From NCBI GenBank assembly GCA_030068075.1, contig CM057837.1, positions 23,852,589 through 23,916,588 on the forward strand: a stretch of 64,000 nt of DNA. The letters are read 5' to 3'. Every line of letters begins with the position of its first letter. The first letter of the stretch is position 1. The DNA is from Paguma larvata (lineage: Eukaryota; Chordata; Mammalia; Carnivora; Viverridae). Below the pieces are notes generated by a model. The model was given only the letters and a program-made list of their open reading frames with translations, had not been told where the DNA came from and did not search any database. The position numbers were made by a program, and so were the translations under genes. This document shows, piece by piece, positions 23,712 to 34,289 of this stretch.

Positions 23712-26700
23712 TTCAGCGTGGAGTGCTCCCAGGGTCAGGTTTTGCATCGGTGGGTCCCGAGGTCCATCAGGCTCTGGAGGTGAGGAGACTGGCAGCTTCC
23801 CGCCCCCGGCAGGAGTGGGGGGCTCAGGGCCCGGCTGCGCCTCAGCCTGCTGGTGCATAGCCCGGCTGTCCGGGCTGTCGCCCGCGCCCGGGGCCCCATC
23901 AGAGCAGCCCGGGGCTCCGCCGGTTCCTGGCAGCGCTGGCCCGGGAGCAGCACCCGGGAACATCCTTGGAGTACCTGTCTCAGGTGGGTCCCCAGACACA
24001 CGTGCCCTGGTCTCAGCTGTGCTCAGAGTGACGTCAGCCTCTGCTTTGCCAGCAGCTCCGGCCGCCGAGCTGGGCTCCAGGGGAGTGGCTGGTACTTCTC
24101 CAGCCCGTGGCTCTGGGGCCCGCTGCTGGCCCGGGGCATTTTGCGTTTCTGAGATCCCGGCACCACCTCCACGCCTCTGCTCGCCCCCAAGTGCGTCGAG
24201 GGTCCAGGGTGCACCGATGGTCTCGGCCACAACTGGAACACCCCCATGGGGAGAAGACGCTCCCAGCATGGAGGCACAAGCTGGCACGTCGCTCGGCCCC
24301 CCTGTGTGAGCAGAGCCCCGGGGACCGTCCTCTGTGAGTTGACCGTCTCGGTGGAAGCTTCCTGGTGGTGTCTTCCAGGAGGAATTCTACCGTCCGGAAC
24401 TGAGGCCCCTTCTCCTCGGCTCTGGGGAACCACCTGGAAGTCAGCAGCTTTTCCCACGGGCGTGTGCGGTCCGGCTGCTGGAGAGCAGAGACCTGCAGCT
24501 AATTCCCGCTGGCCCCCAAGCCCCGGCTCGGCCTCCCCAGCCCCCGCTGGCTTCTCACTGTCCTGTGCCATCTGTGGGACACCAGTCGGTTCCTTCCCCG
24601 CGCTGGCACCTGGCGGGTTCTGCTCTGCGGCTGGTGCCACCAGACCCGGCGGCTTTCCTGGAGCGGGGTCCTGGGGGACCAGACAGGGCACCTCAGGCTC
24701 CGTAGGCAGCTCTTGGTTCCTTTCCCTCGTGCCCACCCCGAGTCCAACAGGAAGGGTGGGGAGAGGGGCAACGGCCGCTCCTTGGGTCCCCTCTGGAGGC
24801 CTCTCTGGGCATGGCCCTGCAAAGTCCTCGCCCCGCACACTCCCCTCGGCTCCTGCCTTTTCTCCCGCTGCGCTCTGGGGCCGATCGGCGGTCAGGGCTC
24901 TGAGCACCGACTTCTCAAAGATCTTGGTGATGTGCTCCCTGAAGTCAGGGAGCCCGGCGATCACGCCGGTCTGCTTGGAGCCTGCATCCACACCACCCGA
25001 GGCGCCCCTCCTGGGATCCTTGGAAGGTTCCACCATATTCTCCCCGCTGCCCTCCGTCTCCCTCGCCGCATCACCTGCCACAATTCCCTCACTGGCGGGG
25101 CGTGCCGGCATCTCCCCGGGCTTGGTGCCTGCACCGGGCGCCCTTGCCCCCTCCTCCCCTGTCATCTGCTCACTCTCCATCAGAAGCGGCATCCTGTCCA
25201 GGTAGGGGACGGAGCCCGAGGGTCCCTCCAAGCTTCTGGCTTCGGGGCTTTCACTGCTGGCTTGCACCGCAGGGACTTCCCCACCTGAGTGTGAGGGAGA
25301 GGCCAGCGAGCCGGCAGAAATCTTCACGGGGGTAGCATTCTCCAGGGCAAGCAGAGGCTCTTCTACGGGACAAGGGCCTGCTCCTTTCCCAGCAGCACCA
25401 GCAATGTCCAGGTAGGGAGTGTCCGGAGCAGCCTCTTCTGGTGGCCCAGGTGGCAGGTGTCTCTTTGGGCTGGGGACGGCCTGGGCTGCAGAAGGATCCA
25501 CCTTGCTCCTGGGAATCCCACCCGGCTCTCCGGCCGGTAGCAAGGCATCCTGGGACGTGGCCAAAAGCTGCTCAGCTCGGCAGGGCTCACTGAGGGCAAA
25601 GGTAGGAGGCTCCTTCCCAGGGGAGGCGCGCCGCTCGGTCTGAAGGAAGCCACCCCTCGCGGCAGCTTCCGCTGGCCCCTCGGGAGCCTGCTGCTCCCCC
25701 AGCTCTCCTTCCTCGGCGTGCCCACCGGCCTCGGCAGCCCCACCATCGGCACCTCGATCCCGGGCCGCTGGGAAGCTTCCAGGAAACCTCTGGGCCTCTG
25801 CCTCCAAGGCGGTGGGGTGCTCCATTTCCTTCGGTGGGGCCGGCGCTGGTGGCTGCCTGCCTCCCTGGGTTTCACCACACGCCTCTCTGTCCGGGGCATC
25901 CCGGGCGGGTGTGACTCCGAGGCAGGCGGGCACTGGGGCCGGCGGCCCAGGAGCTGCGTCCGGGAGAGCTCCTGAGTCAGGCCCACAAGGTGGGGTCCCC
26001 GCTGTGTTCCCACTTGCCTTCGCCGCCGTCTTACCCAACCCCTGGAGCGGGGGCTGAGCGTCAGCCGCTTCCGAGACTCCTGCATCACGGAGGCATGCTT
26101 CTTCATGCTGACTGCTGGCTTTCGACACACCTGCCGGCTCCTGCTGGGACTTGCTCGGCCCCTGCTCGGCGCAGCCACGCTCCTTGCCGCTCAAGGCACC
26201 TGCAAGAGGAGAGTCCTTCAAGGCGACTGCCGCAGGAGGCGAGACCCAGGAGGGCGGGCTGCCACGGCCTGCTTCCTCTTGCTCATTCTGCCCTAGCACG
26301 GGCGATGCCAGTCCTGCTGGTGCTGATAACTCTGGCTGCTCGGTCGCAGGACTTTCTGCAACGGTGTCCCTGGGAGCTGAACTGGGAGCATCAGACAGAC
26401 TGTCTTTGGGGAGTGTACCCTGAAGCTCTGATCTGGAAGCTTCCTCCTCCGTTCCATGAGTAGGCAAGCACACATTCTCCAGAGGCCCCGCAGGTATCTG
26501 AGGAGCATCCGAGGCTACATTGGTAAAACCTAGACCCCCTGGGTAAGTCTCTTCCTCGTGTTCACGGGGCTGGGGCTTCTCCTTGAACATGTCCACGACA
26601 GATGCTTCCGGGTCTGATCGCGATGGCTGGAGTTGGCTCTCAGAAGATACTGAGGAAGCCTCAGAAGCAACTTCTTGTATCCGGCGGTCCCCCAGGAAGG

Positions 26701-28935
26701 GCGGCCTTCCCTGACCATCTTGCTCCAGGCTAAGCGTTGGGAGCCCGCGGTCCACTACCAAGTTCTCCCCCTCGGGGGGCGGCCCGTCGGCATGGACTTC
26801 TTGACCAGCTGCCTCCGGCCCCAGCCCATGAGGCTGGCCTGGGGATGTCAGCAAGCCCTCCCCGTCGCAGCTGGCCGGGCCTCGTCATCTTTGGGGGGCT
26901 CCTCATCTTTGTCTCCGATGCGCCCTCCGCCTCCTGGGCTTCGGGGTTGACCTCTGCAGCAGGGGCTGACAGGAAATCTGAGTTCTCAGATTCTAAAGCA
27001 GGAAGAGACTCCATTCGTTCCGACCCCCCAACATCCTGAAGGCTGTCAGGACACTGAGTCTGCAACCCCGGCCCCTCCCAGACAGCTTCTTCGGGAAGAA
27101 TGTGTTCACTGGTTCTGTCCGGCCCAGGGGACAGGAGGAGCCCCTTCCCGGGGAGCTTGTGCAGTGAGCCAGAGGCATGGACTTCTCCCACCGTCCCACA
27201 GGCCCCTGGGCTCCACGCTGCATCTTTTGATGGAGAGCCAGGCCTGTCAGCGTGCCCAGGACCCTCCTTCTCGAGGGGCTGTGCTGAGTCTGGGCCGGAA
27301 TGCGCTCTGCCCTCCACGTCATGGCTCGGTGTGGAGAGCTCATCTTTTTCTACCCCTGGGTCGGGCATGCAGCCGGAGGCCCTGGCTTGCTCTCCTCGTG
27401 GGTTCTCAGGATCTCTACTGTCACCTGGCTCCGCGACTTCTTCCTGTCCCCTAGAGCTGGCCCCAGGTAGTCTGCTCTCCTCCTCAGCCTCCAACGGGCT
27501 TTCAGGGGCCGTGACTTCAACCTTTGGCCCCAGTGAGCTTCTGGCATTTTCTTCTGATGCACTGGGTGGGGCGGGAGGTGGCATCCCTTGTGGGACTTCA
27601 TGGTCCCTCATCGAGAGCTGTCCCCTGTCCTCCGGGGACCGAGGGTCAGGACCCTCTCCAGGGCCCCCTCCTAGACCTTCTCCCTCATTTCTGAGCCCTG
27701 ACACATGCCTCTCCTGTCCGGCCACCCCTGCGTCCGCTAGCCCTTTGGCCGGATCTGTTAGAACTGGCATCGCGGCCGCGGAAACCGTCTCTCTGGTCGA
27801 CCAGCTGGGCTCTTCTGCAGCAGCAGAGGCCCCAGCAGCTGGCTGCGAAGAGGAGCCTGAAGGTGCCTGTGCCTCCTCTGTCGGGGCCCGTGGGGAAGGT
27901 TCGGCGCTCACAGGCAAAGCCTGCTGGTCGCCTGGGGCGGCATATGTCGCTGTCCCGGGCTCGTCTGCCTGCCCCACTGTCGGCAAGCATCCCCAGGCAG
28001 CGCTGGCATCCACGGCCTCCTTCCAAGAGCCCCCGGGCCCTGGTGCCAGGGCGGGACTCGGTGGGTCCCAGGACAGCTCCGTGTGCTCCAGAGACGCCCC
28101 TGTTTGCTGCTGACAGCTTTCCTGAGAATTTGTGCCGGCTTCCGGGGCAGCTGCTGCATTGTCCCTGGTGGGGCGGCAGGCCCCGAGGAGACCCGAGTCA
28201 TCAGCTAAAGCCTGAGGCAGTACCTCCACTTGGCATGTTTCTCTGTCTAAGGCTCTGGGCGCTGGGTCTTGTGGGGTTGGGGTCTCGGGTTTTGTGGGGG
28301 GCTCCTCGAGGCTGGCCGAGCTCACCCCGTCTGGCTGGGCCTTCGGGGCCACTGGTACAGAAGCCACCTCCTGCCTGGACTCTACGAGGAGAGGGCCACC
28401 TGCAGCCTCTTTCCCTTGGGACTCGAAGCCATCAGGCTGGCCATCTTTTCCACAAAGCTGTCCCTTCGTCGGCTCTTGGGGAGGTGCTGGTGACATTCCT
28501 GGCAACTGGTCAGTGCAACTGGAGGAAGACAACTTATGTCCCTCTTCCTTCAGGTCTCCCCCTCTGCCCTGGGCACCGGGGACGATGGCACTCACGTTGC
28601 ACTCGATAGAACTGTCCCCTTCAGGGACAAGCGCTGTTGGGACATCCCCATGGGGATTTGGGGAAGGTTCCTTCCTGGGGTGTTGAAAAAGGGGCCAGTC
28701 TTCAGGTGCTGCTCCGGGGCTTGCCAGGCAAACTTCTGGGGGGCCCTCGGCAGAAGGCGTGGAGGCTGGGGGGCACTCATGCTCCCAGGGCACCGGTGGC
28801 CAGGGCAGTGGAGAACCTTCTGGGCCCCTGGCTTCCGGTGGGCATTTGCTCTGCTCTGTCACCTCTGGGGACACGAAGCGCGGATCCAGGCTGGCAGCAC
28901 CTTCAGAAGCGGGGCGGGAGGCTCGGTGCCCGGCA
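23710..28935 (-). CDS. TACC2: TACC2 giant internal coding exon (carries two frameshifts)
   Basis: TACC2 is a centrosome- and microtubule-associated scaffold whose C-terminal TACC coiled coil (not in this window) binds partners such as ch-TOG and Aurora A. This exon encodes the long, low-complexity N-terminal region found only in the long isoforms. Read on the minus strand it gives about 1740 residues rich in Pro, Glu, Ser, Gly and Ala. Recognisable landmarks are SLDPRFVSPEVTE near the start, EPGDSRDPENPRGEQ in the first third, GLPDFREHITKIFEKSVL in the last third, and APWTLDALGGEQ then TLSAETRA-like text near the end. These follow the human protein in order, from memory. The length is 5226 bp (3 x 1742); it begins on the third base of a codon and ends two bases into an Arg codon. 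Sense lies in three frames: about 28935-26880, 26875-24332 and 24331-23710. The first frame, read on, stops at 26730. I see no coiled coil or catalytic domain here. Gene identity is secure; whether the frame breaks are real is not. Confidence 0.93.
24327..24345 (-). other. TACC2: Frameshift 2 in TACC2 giant exon (-1 type, probably a 4-base deletion)
   Basis: Upstream the TACC2 frame reads GRIPPGRHHQEAS. Downstream, EDGPRGSAHTGG and later APWTLDALGGEQ are in the frame used before frameshift 1. The downstream frame is closed upstream by a TAG at 24389-24387, and the upstream frame runs as nonsense-like sequence to a stop at 24023. Compared with the human residues I recall (SPHGEDGP), about four bases are missing just before the GAG GAC GGT codons. 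Net effect of both shifts is zero, so exon phase is preserved. Confidence 0.7.
26873..26884 (-). other. TACC2: Frameshift 1 in TACC2 giant exon (+1 type)
   Basis: Upstream of this point the TACC2-like frame ends ...ASETKMRSPPKM. Downstream, SCDGEGLLTSPGQP is in the next frame, reached by skipping one base in CCCGGCCAGC. The downstream frame is closed immediately upstream by a TGA at 26887-26885. The upstream frame runs on as non-TACC2 sequence to a stop at 26730. From the open frames alone the shift must lie between 26884 and 26730; similarity to human TACC2 places it in this short GC run. It adjoins an imperfect duplication of AAAGATGA-containing sequence. Confidence 0.75.
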
Positions 28936-28955
28936 CTGCCAACAACGAAAACATT
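28936..28955 (-). other. TACC2: Splice acceptor of the TACC2 giant exon
   Basis: On the minus strand a T-rich stretch (TTTTCGTTGTTGGCAG) ends in AG at 28937-28936. The exon then begins with T completing a codon, followed by GCC GGG CAC CGA. The translation that follows lines up with the point where the human protein enters its large exon, as I recall it. The open frame continues upstream to 29141, but that part (MIFGENKGSCDG...) does not resemble TACC2 and is read as intron. The pyrimidine tract is only moderate, which is the main uncertainty. Confidence 0.75.
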
Positions 28956-29399
28956 TGATGTTTCACCCATTCTCATGAATGTGAGACCAGAGCCTACCAC
29001 AAGCAGAATCACCCCCACCTTTTCTCTCACTAAAGACCACAAAACCCCATGCAGCTCATTCTTTTTCATGGAGAGACCATGCCCCCCAATCCTCCTCCTC
29101 CCATAACCATCACAGGAGCCTTTATTTTCTCCAAAAATCAATGTGGGGGCATCGCATGCATTCAGCTAGGAGCTTTCCATGTTGCTCCGTTGTGAACAGG
29201 GAAATATGAAAACAAATTCCCGGTGGTCCAAAATGCAGGAGAATGAGTAAGTTTTCAATCGGTATAAACCATAATAGATGGTTTGAACCAGTTCCATGTA
29301 ACTTACAAGGAGGCCCTAAGTACATATGAGGACCGTTAGGTGTTCAGGAAAAAGGCACAAGTGGGCAAAGCCATGCTTTGAAATAAAGAGCTATTCTTG

Positions 29400-29630
29400 G
29401 GTCACCTTAGGGGGCTCAGTCGTTTAAGCACCTGACTCTTGATTTGGCTGAGGTCATGATCTCACGGTTTGTGAGATCAAGCCCTGAGTTGGACTCCACA
29501 CTGACAGCACGGAGCCTGCTTGGGATTCTCTCTCTCTCTCTCTCTCTCTCTCGCTCTTTCGCTCTCTCTCTGCCCGTCTCTCCCACTTGCACTCTAAATA
29601 AATAAATAAATAAACAAACTTAAAAAAAAA
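29400..29630 (+). mobile_element. CAN-type SINE with (TC)n
   Basis: Nearest SINE to the giant exon on its 5' side. Target copies gaaataaagagctattcttg (29380-29399) and gaaataaagggctattcttg (29631-29650) differ at one base. A (TC)n run lies at about 29528-29552. Confidence 0.92.
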
Positions 29631-30330
29631 GAAATAAAGGGCTATTCTTGACAAGAGTTGACTCGACTCTTAAATTCAACATGTGGTACTGTGAGGCCCA
29701 TAATCCAAAAGTCAATCCTGTTTAGGTTCCTGCACGTGACCTATACATAAAACTCTTGGGAGCTGAATTACCTTCATACCTATATTTGTCCTAACTTGAA
29801 CTTCCTTCTCTGGACAGCATGTGAGGCAAAACCACGAAACCTACAGGCAACTCGGGGAAACGTGGCTCAGAATGACGGATTGCTGTAGGTGTCCGGCTTC
29901 CGGGGACTGTAAAATAGTTCATCACATGCCATATCCGGAGTGGGCTTTTCAATTCTACGTGGTTTTTCCTAAGTGCTTTTAGCAAATTTTAAAATCATAC
30001 ATGGCCAATACAAAATTTTGAGAATGTAGGAAAACTGTCTCCCACATGCTTGCCACTTGAAGTGTTCTGGTGAATTTCCTTTTCTTCCTCCACAACCTTT
30101 CAAAGGATGCGATTTTGTTATCCTGACACAGCTGTGATTCTATAGACTTGTTATGATCATATACCTTTCACTGCCAAGAGAAATTGCTCAAGACAAAGTT
30201 AATAGACGTATGGTTCTTCTAGGGCTTTTTCCATGTTTAAAATTATTATAGGGAGAAAAAAATCTATGGAAAGGCTCTGTAAGTGTTACATATATACACA
30301 TGAACATATTCACACACCCACATTGCTTTG

Positions 30331-30534
30331 TTATTTTTTTAATGTTTATTTTATTTTTGAGAGAGAGAGAGCGTTCATGCATGCAAGCAGGGGAGGGGCA
30401 GAGAGAGAGGGGGGCAGAGGATCTGAAGCAGGCTCTGTGCTGACAGCAGAGAATCTGACATGGGGCTCGAACTCACGAACTGCGAGATCATGACCTGAGC
30501 CAAAGTCAGAGGCTTTGAGCCACCCAGGCGCCCC
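30331..30534 (-). mobile_element. CAN-type SINE
   Basis: Reverse orientation, T-rich left end, GCCACCCAGGCGCCCC at the right. Possible target copies TCACACACCCACA and TCACGCACCCACG. Confidence 0.9.
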
Positions 30535-30694
30535 TCACGCACCCACGGTGTTTTGAATGTGACCAGAGGGAAGATTCTACTCTACACATTCGCTTCCAAA
30601 ATTCTAGCTTTCCAATGCGAGGCAACACATATACAATCCTTTATCAGGGATGCACACAGTGGCAAGGCGGAACACATTCCTGTTAAACTTTAGA

Positions 30695-31045
30695 AATTGA
30701 AATGTGTCCTCCTGCAAGCCGTATATTGAAGCCCTGACCCCCAATGTGACTGTCTTTGGAGATAGGGCCTTTAAGGCGGTAATTAAGGTTAAATAAAGTT
30801 GCATGAGTCGAGTCCTAATCCGACCTAAGTGGTGTTCTTATCGGAAGAGGAAGAGACACCAGGAGTGTGCTCACACAGAGGAAAGGCCACGAGAGGACCC
30901 AGCGAGAAGCCACCATCTGCAGGCCCAGGAGAAAGATCTCATCGGAAACCACCTGTAGCCTTGGAATTCCAGTTTCCAGCACCGTGAGAAAATACACTTC
31001 TGCTGTTACAGCCCCCCGACCCTTGGCAGTTCGAGCAGATACAAT
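30695..31045 (+). mobile_element. Ancient LTR-like repeat (MaLR-like)
   Basis: GTATATTGAAGCCCTGACCC, GGAGATAGGGCCTTTAAGG, GGTGTTCTTATCGGAAGAGG, GAGGACCCAGCGAGAAGCC and CACCGTGAGAAAATACACTT occur in the order seen in old MaLR-type LTRs. Non-coding. Confidence 0.6.
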
Positions 31046-31164
31046 GGGCACGTGGGTGTTTATTGTACTGTCCTTGCAACAGTTTGAAGTTTCAGGTTTT
31101 CCCAAATGAGAGAAGTTGGGGAAATAACGTATGCTGCCTTCGAGAATCAAAACTTCCCCAAAGG

Positions 31165-31480
31165 GAACCTGAATGTTTGTGGCCTCCCCACCCCGAGTCA
31201 CATGCTGAAACCTGACCCCCAAGGTGATGGTATTGGGAGGTGGGGCCTTTGGGAGGTGACTTGGTCCTGAAAATGAAGCCCCCATGAATGAGATTAGTGG
31301 CCTTCTAAACGAGTCCCCAGAGAGCTCGCTTGTCCCTTCCGCCCTGTGAAGACGCAGTGAAAAAACATCTATCTATGAACCAGGAAGCAGGCTCTCACCA
31401 GGCGGAATCTGCTGGAACTTGATGTCGGGTGTCCAGCCTCCAGAACTGTGATCAACCGATACCTGTGTTTATGCCCTCAT
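31165..31480 (+). mobile_element. Ancient LTR-like repeat (MaLR-like), second copy
   Basis: It starts TGTTTGTGGCCTCCCCACCC and contains CCCCCAAGGTGATGGTATTG, TGGGGCCTTTGGGAGGTGAC, GAACCAGGAAGCAGGCTCTC and CTCCAGAACTGTGATCAACC. It is related to, but not the same as, the repeat just to its left and lies in the same orientation. Confidence 0.6.
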
Positions 31481-32497
31481 CTCTTTCCCTGACTCCATTC
31501 CAGCCCCTCCCCAGGCCCCTCACCTATGAAACGTGCTCGCCATGTTTGAAGGGGGGGTGTGTACGCACTATCACAACACCGCTAATCCTTATTTGAGGCC
31601 TGTTCCTGCGCATATGACACAGGAATGATGTACTGAAAATATTTAAGATGGGCCCAAGAAAGAGTTGGCTCCTGTCTCAACGAGATTTGTATTTTCAGAG
31701 CCCTTCAGAGCTGATAAGGGCAAGAAGAGAAAGCTCGGAGGGTGAGTTATACGAAACCCTGTAATCCTCAGCTGGCCACACGGACAGCTGCACCCTGGCC
31801 CAGTGCTGACTGCCGCGTGCGGAACCACCTCGGGAAGCACCGGGTTCGGGAGGGCTCACAAGCCACAGGGCCGTTGGCTCATGGATTGTTCTGGAACCAA
31901 CAACTCAGTACTCCACAACTGGCCGCCTTCCTTTTAAGGAGCACTTGACACTTTGTGTCCCATGCATTAACTAGGGGTCTCACCATTTAGAAGCTAATGA
32001 GGTCAGCGGTGTGGAATTCAGGAGTGAAGGGCTCCTCCGTAAGTTGCTTGCTCCAGGAGCACAGAACACGGCCCCCTCCACGGCGGGTAATGACACAAAT
32101 AAAACCATGTCCTTGTCCCCACCTCTGACAGGAGCTGCCAGCTTACAGGGAGCGTGTGGCTTCCCTGCAGGTGGACTGAGGGACAAGACTACAGATTCGC
32201 TCAATTTGGGCACCTCGGAAACCTGTGAGTCTTGTCAGACAACCACGGGAGCAAATTCCCACTGAGCGTGGGGCACACGACTCCCCCCATAATAAAAGCC
32301 CTGCTTGGTTTCTTTAGCATGAGCTGAGCACCAGCAATTTCTTTGATTATCCATCCGAAGCAATTTTTAAAACCAGATTAAAGCCACCTGTCAGAAGCAG
32401 ATTTGCCTAAGGGCAGGAAAAACTCTGAGAACCAATCTGTGAGGGCTCTGCCTTAACTGAAGGTTACATAACGCCTTTTGTGCTTCAGGATTGTATC

Positions 32498-32552
32498 AAA
32501 ATGTGTGGGATGGAGATTCAGCTCAGAATGTGTGGGATGGAGATTCAGCTCT
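32498..32552 (+). repeat. Tandem duplication of a 27-base unit
   Basis: The unit AATGTGTGGGATGGAGATTC followed by AGCTC occurs twice in a row (about 32500 and 32527) with no differences in the shared part. Confidence 0.85.
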
Positions 32553-32954
32553 TGTGGGCTGGGCAGCATAGACCTCTCAGCGGAGGGTTTTCAGCCTGAA
32601 GGGGGCGCTGCCGCTGAGTTGAAGTTGTAGGATGAGGCCGGATGCAGTCCCCAGCACAACAAAAGGCAGAAGTATGGGGTAAGGCAACCTGGGAGGAGTG
32701 GTGATTGGCTGCAGCAAAGTTGGGAGAAGACAACAGAGATGCAGAAAAGGCCGTCCCCACTGCCCTGGCTGGAGCCAACAATCACATCCAGATGGGCTTC
32801 TAAACGCACAGTTCGGAAGACTTACACGTGAGCCACCCAGAAATGTTCACAGAAGGAGGCTGGTTGAGACAAAACAAGCATGGCCCCTGAACTACCAGGC
32901 TTGAAGGGACCCGGCAAAACCATAAAGCAAAATCGTCACAATGGCGAGTTGGCC

Positions 32955-33110
32955 ACGTACCGAGCGTTTATTAAGGCCAAGCCCAGGCTAAGCACTTTTC
33001 AGTTACGATTGTGTTTAATGCACTCAGTAGCCCTGCAGAGTGGATGGCCCTTATTGCCCACACGTGGAAATATTCCCAGAGAGGCTTACGATTGGACTCA
33101 GGGAGTGAAG
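32955..33110 (+). repeat. MIR SINE fragment
   Basis: CGAGCGTTTATTAAGGCCAA, CTAAGCACTTTTCAGTTACG and CCAGAGAGGCTTACGATTGG. Confidence 0.6.
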
Positions 33111-33139
33111 CAAGATCAAGCCCCACACTGCCCACTCCA

Positions 33140-33660
33140 GGGCCCTGCCACTTCCTGCCTCCCTGTACTTGCTGGCCTCACCTCTTCTGGACGGACACTG
33201 CAGCCCCTTCTCCCATTCACTCTGGCTCCATTACTCCGTCTTCCGGTCTGCAGCCAGAGATATGGCTTAGAAATAAAAGCCTGATCCCATCAGTCTCATG
33301 GGAAGACTCTCTGGTGGCTTCACTTTGCAATCGCTGTTGGCCCCAGCCTGCCTTTCCGGTCTCATCCCACTCAGAGCTCCCCATCCGTGCACCTGCCTGG
33401 AGCCCAGAGCCCTCCTACTCTTCCCCAGCAGGTCTCAGTTCCACCATCACCTGTCAACAAAGCCTTCCTGAGCTGGCCTCTGGGATCAGAACTTCTTTCA
33501 CAGGCCCACCTGGTGATGGCTATAGTCACAGCGGCCATCAACACCAATTGATGACCATTCCCTCCACTGGAAGAAAATGAAGACTGACTCTTTTCTCTTT
33601 TCAATATTGTATCCTCAGTGTGTAGTGTATCGTAAACATTGAATATACGAATGTATGAGT
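33140..33660 (+). mobile_element. L2-like LINE 3' end
   Basis: A CT-rich stretch with protein-like decay runs into ATTGTATCCTCAGTGTGTAG and TAAACATTGAATATACGAAT. This resembles the L2 3' end, whose tail is a short ATGAATG-type repeat. It passes directly into the tetranucleotide array at 33661. Confidence 0.5.
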
Positions 33661-34050
33661 AGACGGATGGGTGGTTGGATGAATGGTTGGGTGGATGGAT
33701 CATTAGGTGGATAGATGGTTAGGTAGATGGATGCGTGATTGGTGGATGGGTGGGTGGATGGATGGATGGTTGGTGGATGGATGATTGGGTAGGTGGATGG
33801 TTGAGTAAATGAATGGGTGATTGGTGGATGGATGGATGGTGAACAAATGGTTGTGTGGATGGATGGATGGATGGATGGATGGATGGATGAGGGGGTGAAT
33901 AATGGATGGGCTGATAGAACGATAAGTGAATGGATGAATAAGGGTTGGGTGAACAGATGAGTGAATAAGGATGGATGGATGGATGGATGGATGGGTAGAT
34001 GGATGGATGGTTGAGTGGATGGATGGTTGGGTAGATGGATGGGTGGATGG
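33661..34050 (+). repeat. (GGAT)n-type tetranucleotide satellite
   Basis: About 390 bases of GGAT/GGTT/GAAT units with frequent single-base variants. The purest block is at 33855-33890. On the minus strand it gives meaningless [13 protein letters not shown] open frames. It starts exactly where an L2-like 3' tail ends. Confidence 0.93.
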
Positions 34051-34129
34051 GCAAATACAACTGAACCCAAAACAAGGATTCTAAATATGCAGAAATGCTC
34101 CCAAATCACAGTTGTTTGACTTGAAGCTT

Positions 34130-34275
34130 AGGAACGCTCTTTTCTTCCAGGCAATCCTAGCATTCTAGTAACCTATTTAGTCCAAAGACTTCATTTTACA
34201 GATGAGGAAAATGAGGCCAGAAAAGGCAATGCACTTCTGTTTGAATGCTTCTTCCAAAGAAATGAGGTTAAGGCC
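34130..34275 (+). repeat. MIR SINE fragment
   Basis: TCATTTTACAGATGAGGAAA followed by ATGAGGCCAGAAAAGG is the most conserved MIR stretch. Confidence 0.6.
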
Positions 34276-34289
34276 CTATTGCACACTGG

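Noticed and set aside
24246..28113. Plus-strand open frames of 219 to 337 codons over the giant exon
   Set aside because: They mirror the TACC2 coding strand, contain no recognisable domains and are explained by GC-rich composition leaving the opposite strand open.
28936..29141. N-terminal extension MIFGENKGSCDG... of the first TACC2 frame
   Set aside because: It begins at a non-ATG codon, lies upstream of a plausible acceptor and does not match TACC2, so it is intron read-through.
33661..34050. Repetitive [13 protein letters not shown] protein on the minus strand
   Set aside because: It is the translation of a tetranucleotide satellite.
33661..34050. CRISPR-like array
   Set aside because: Repeats are 4-base units without spacers of constant length, in a vertebrate genome.
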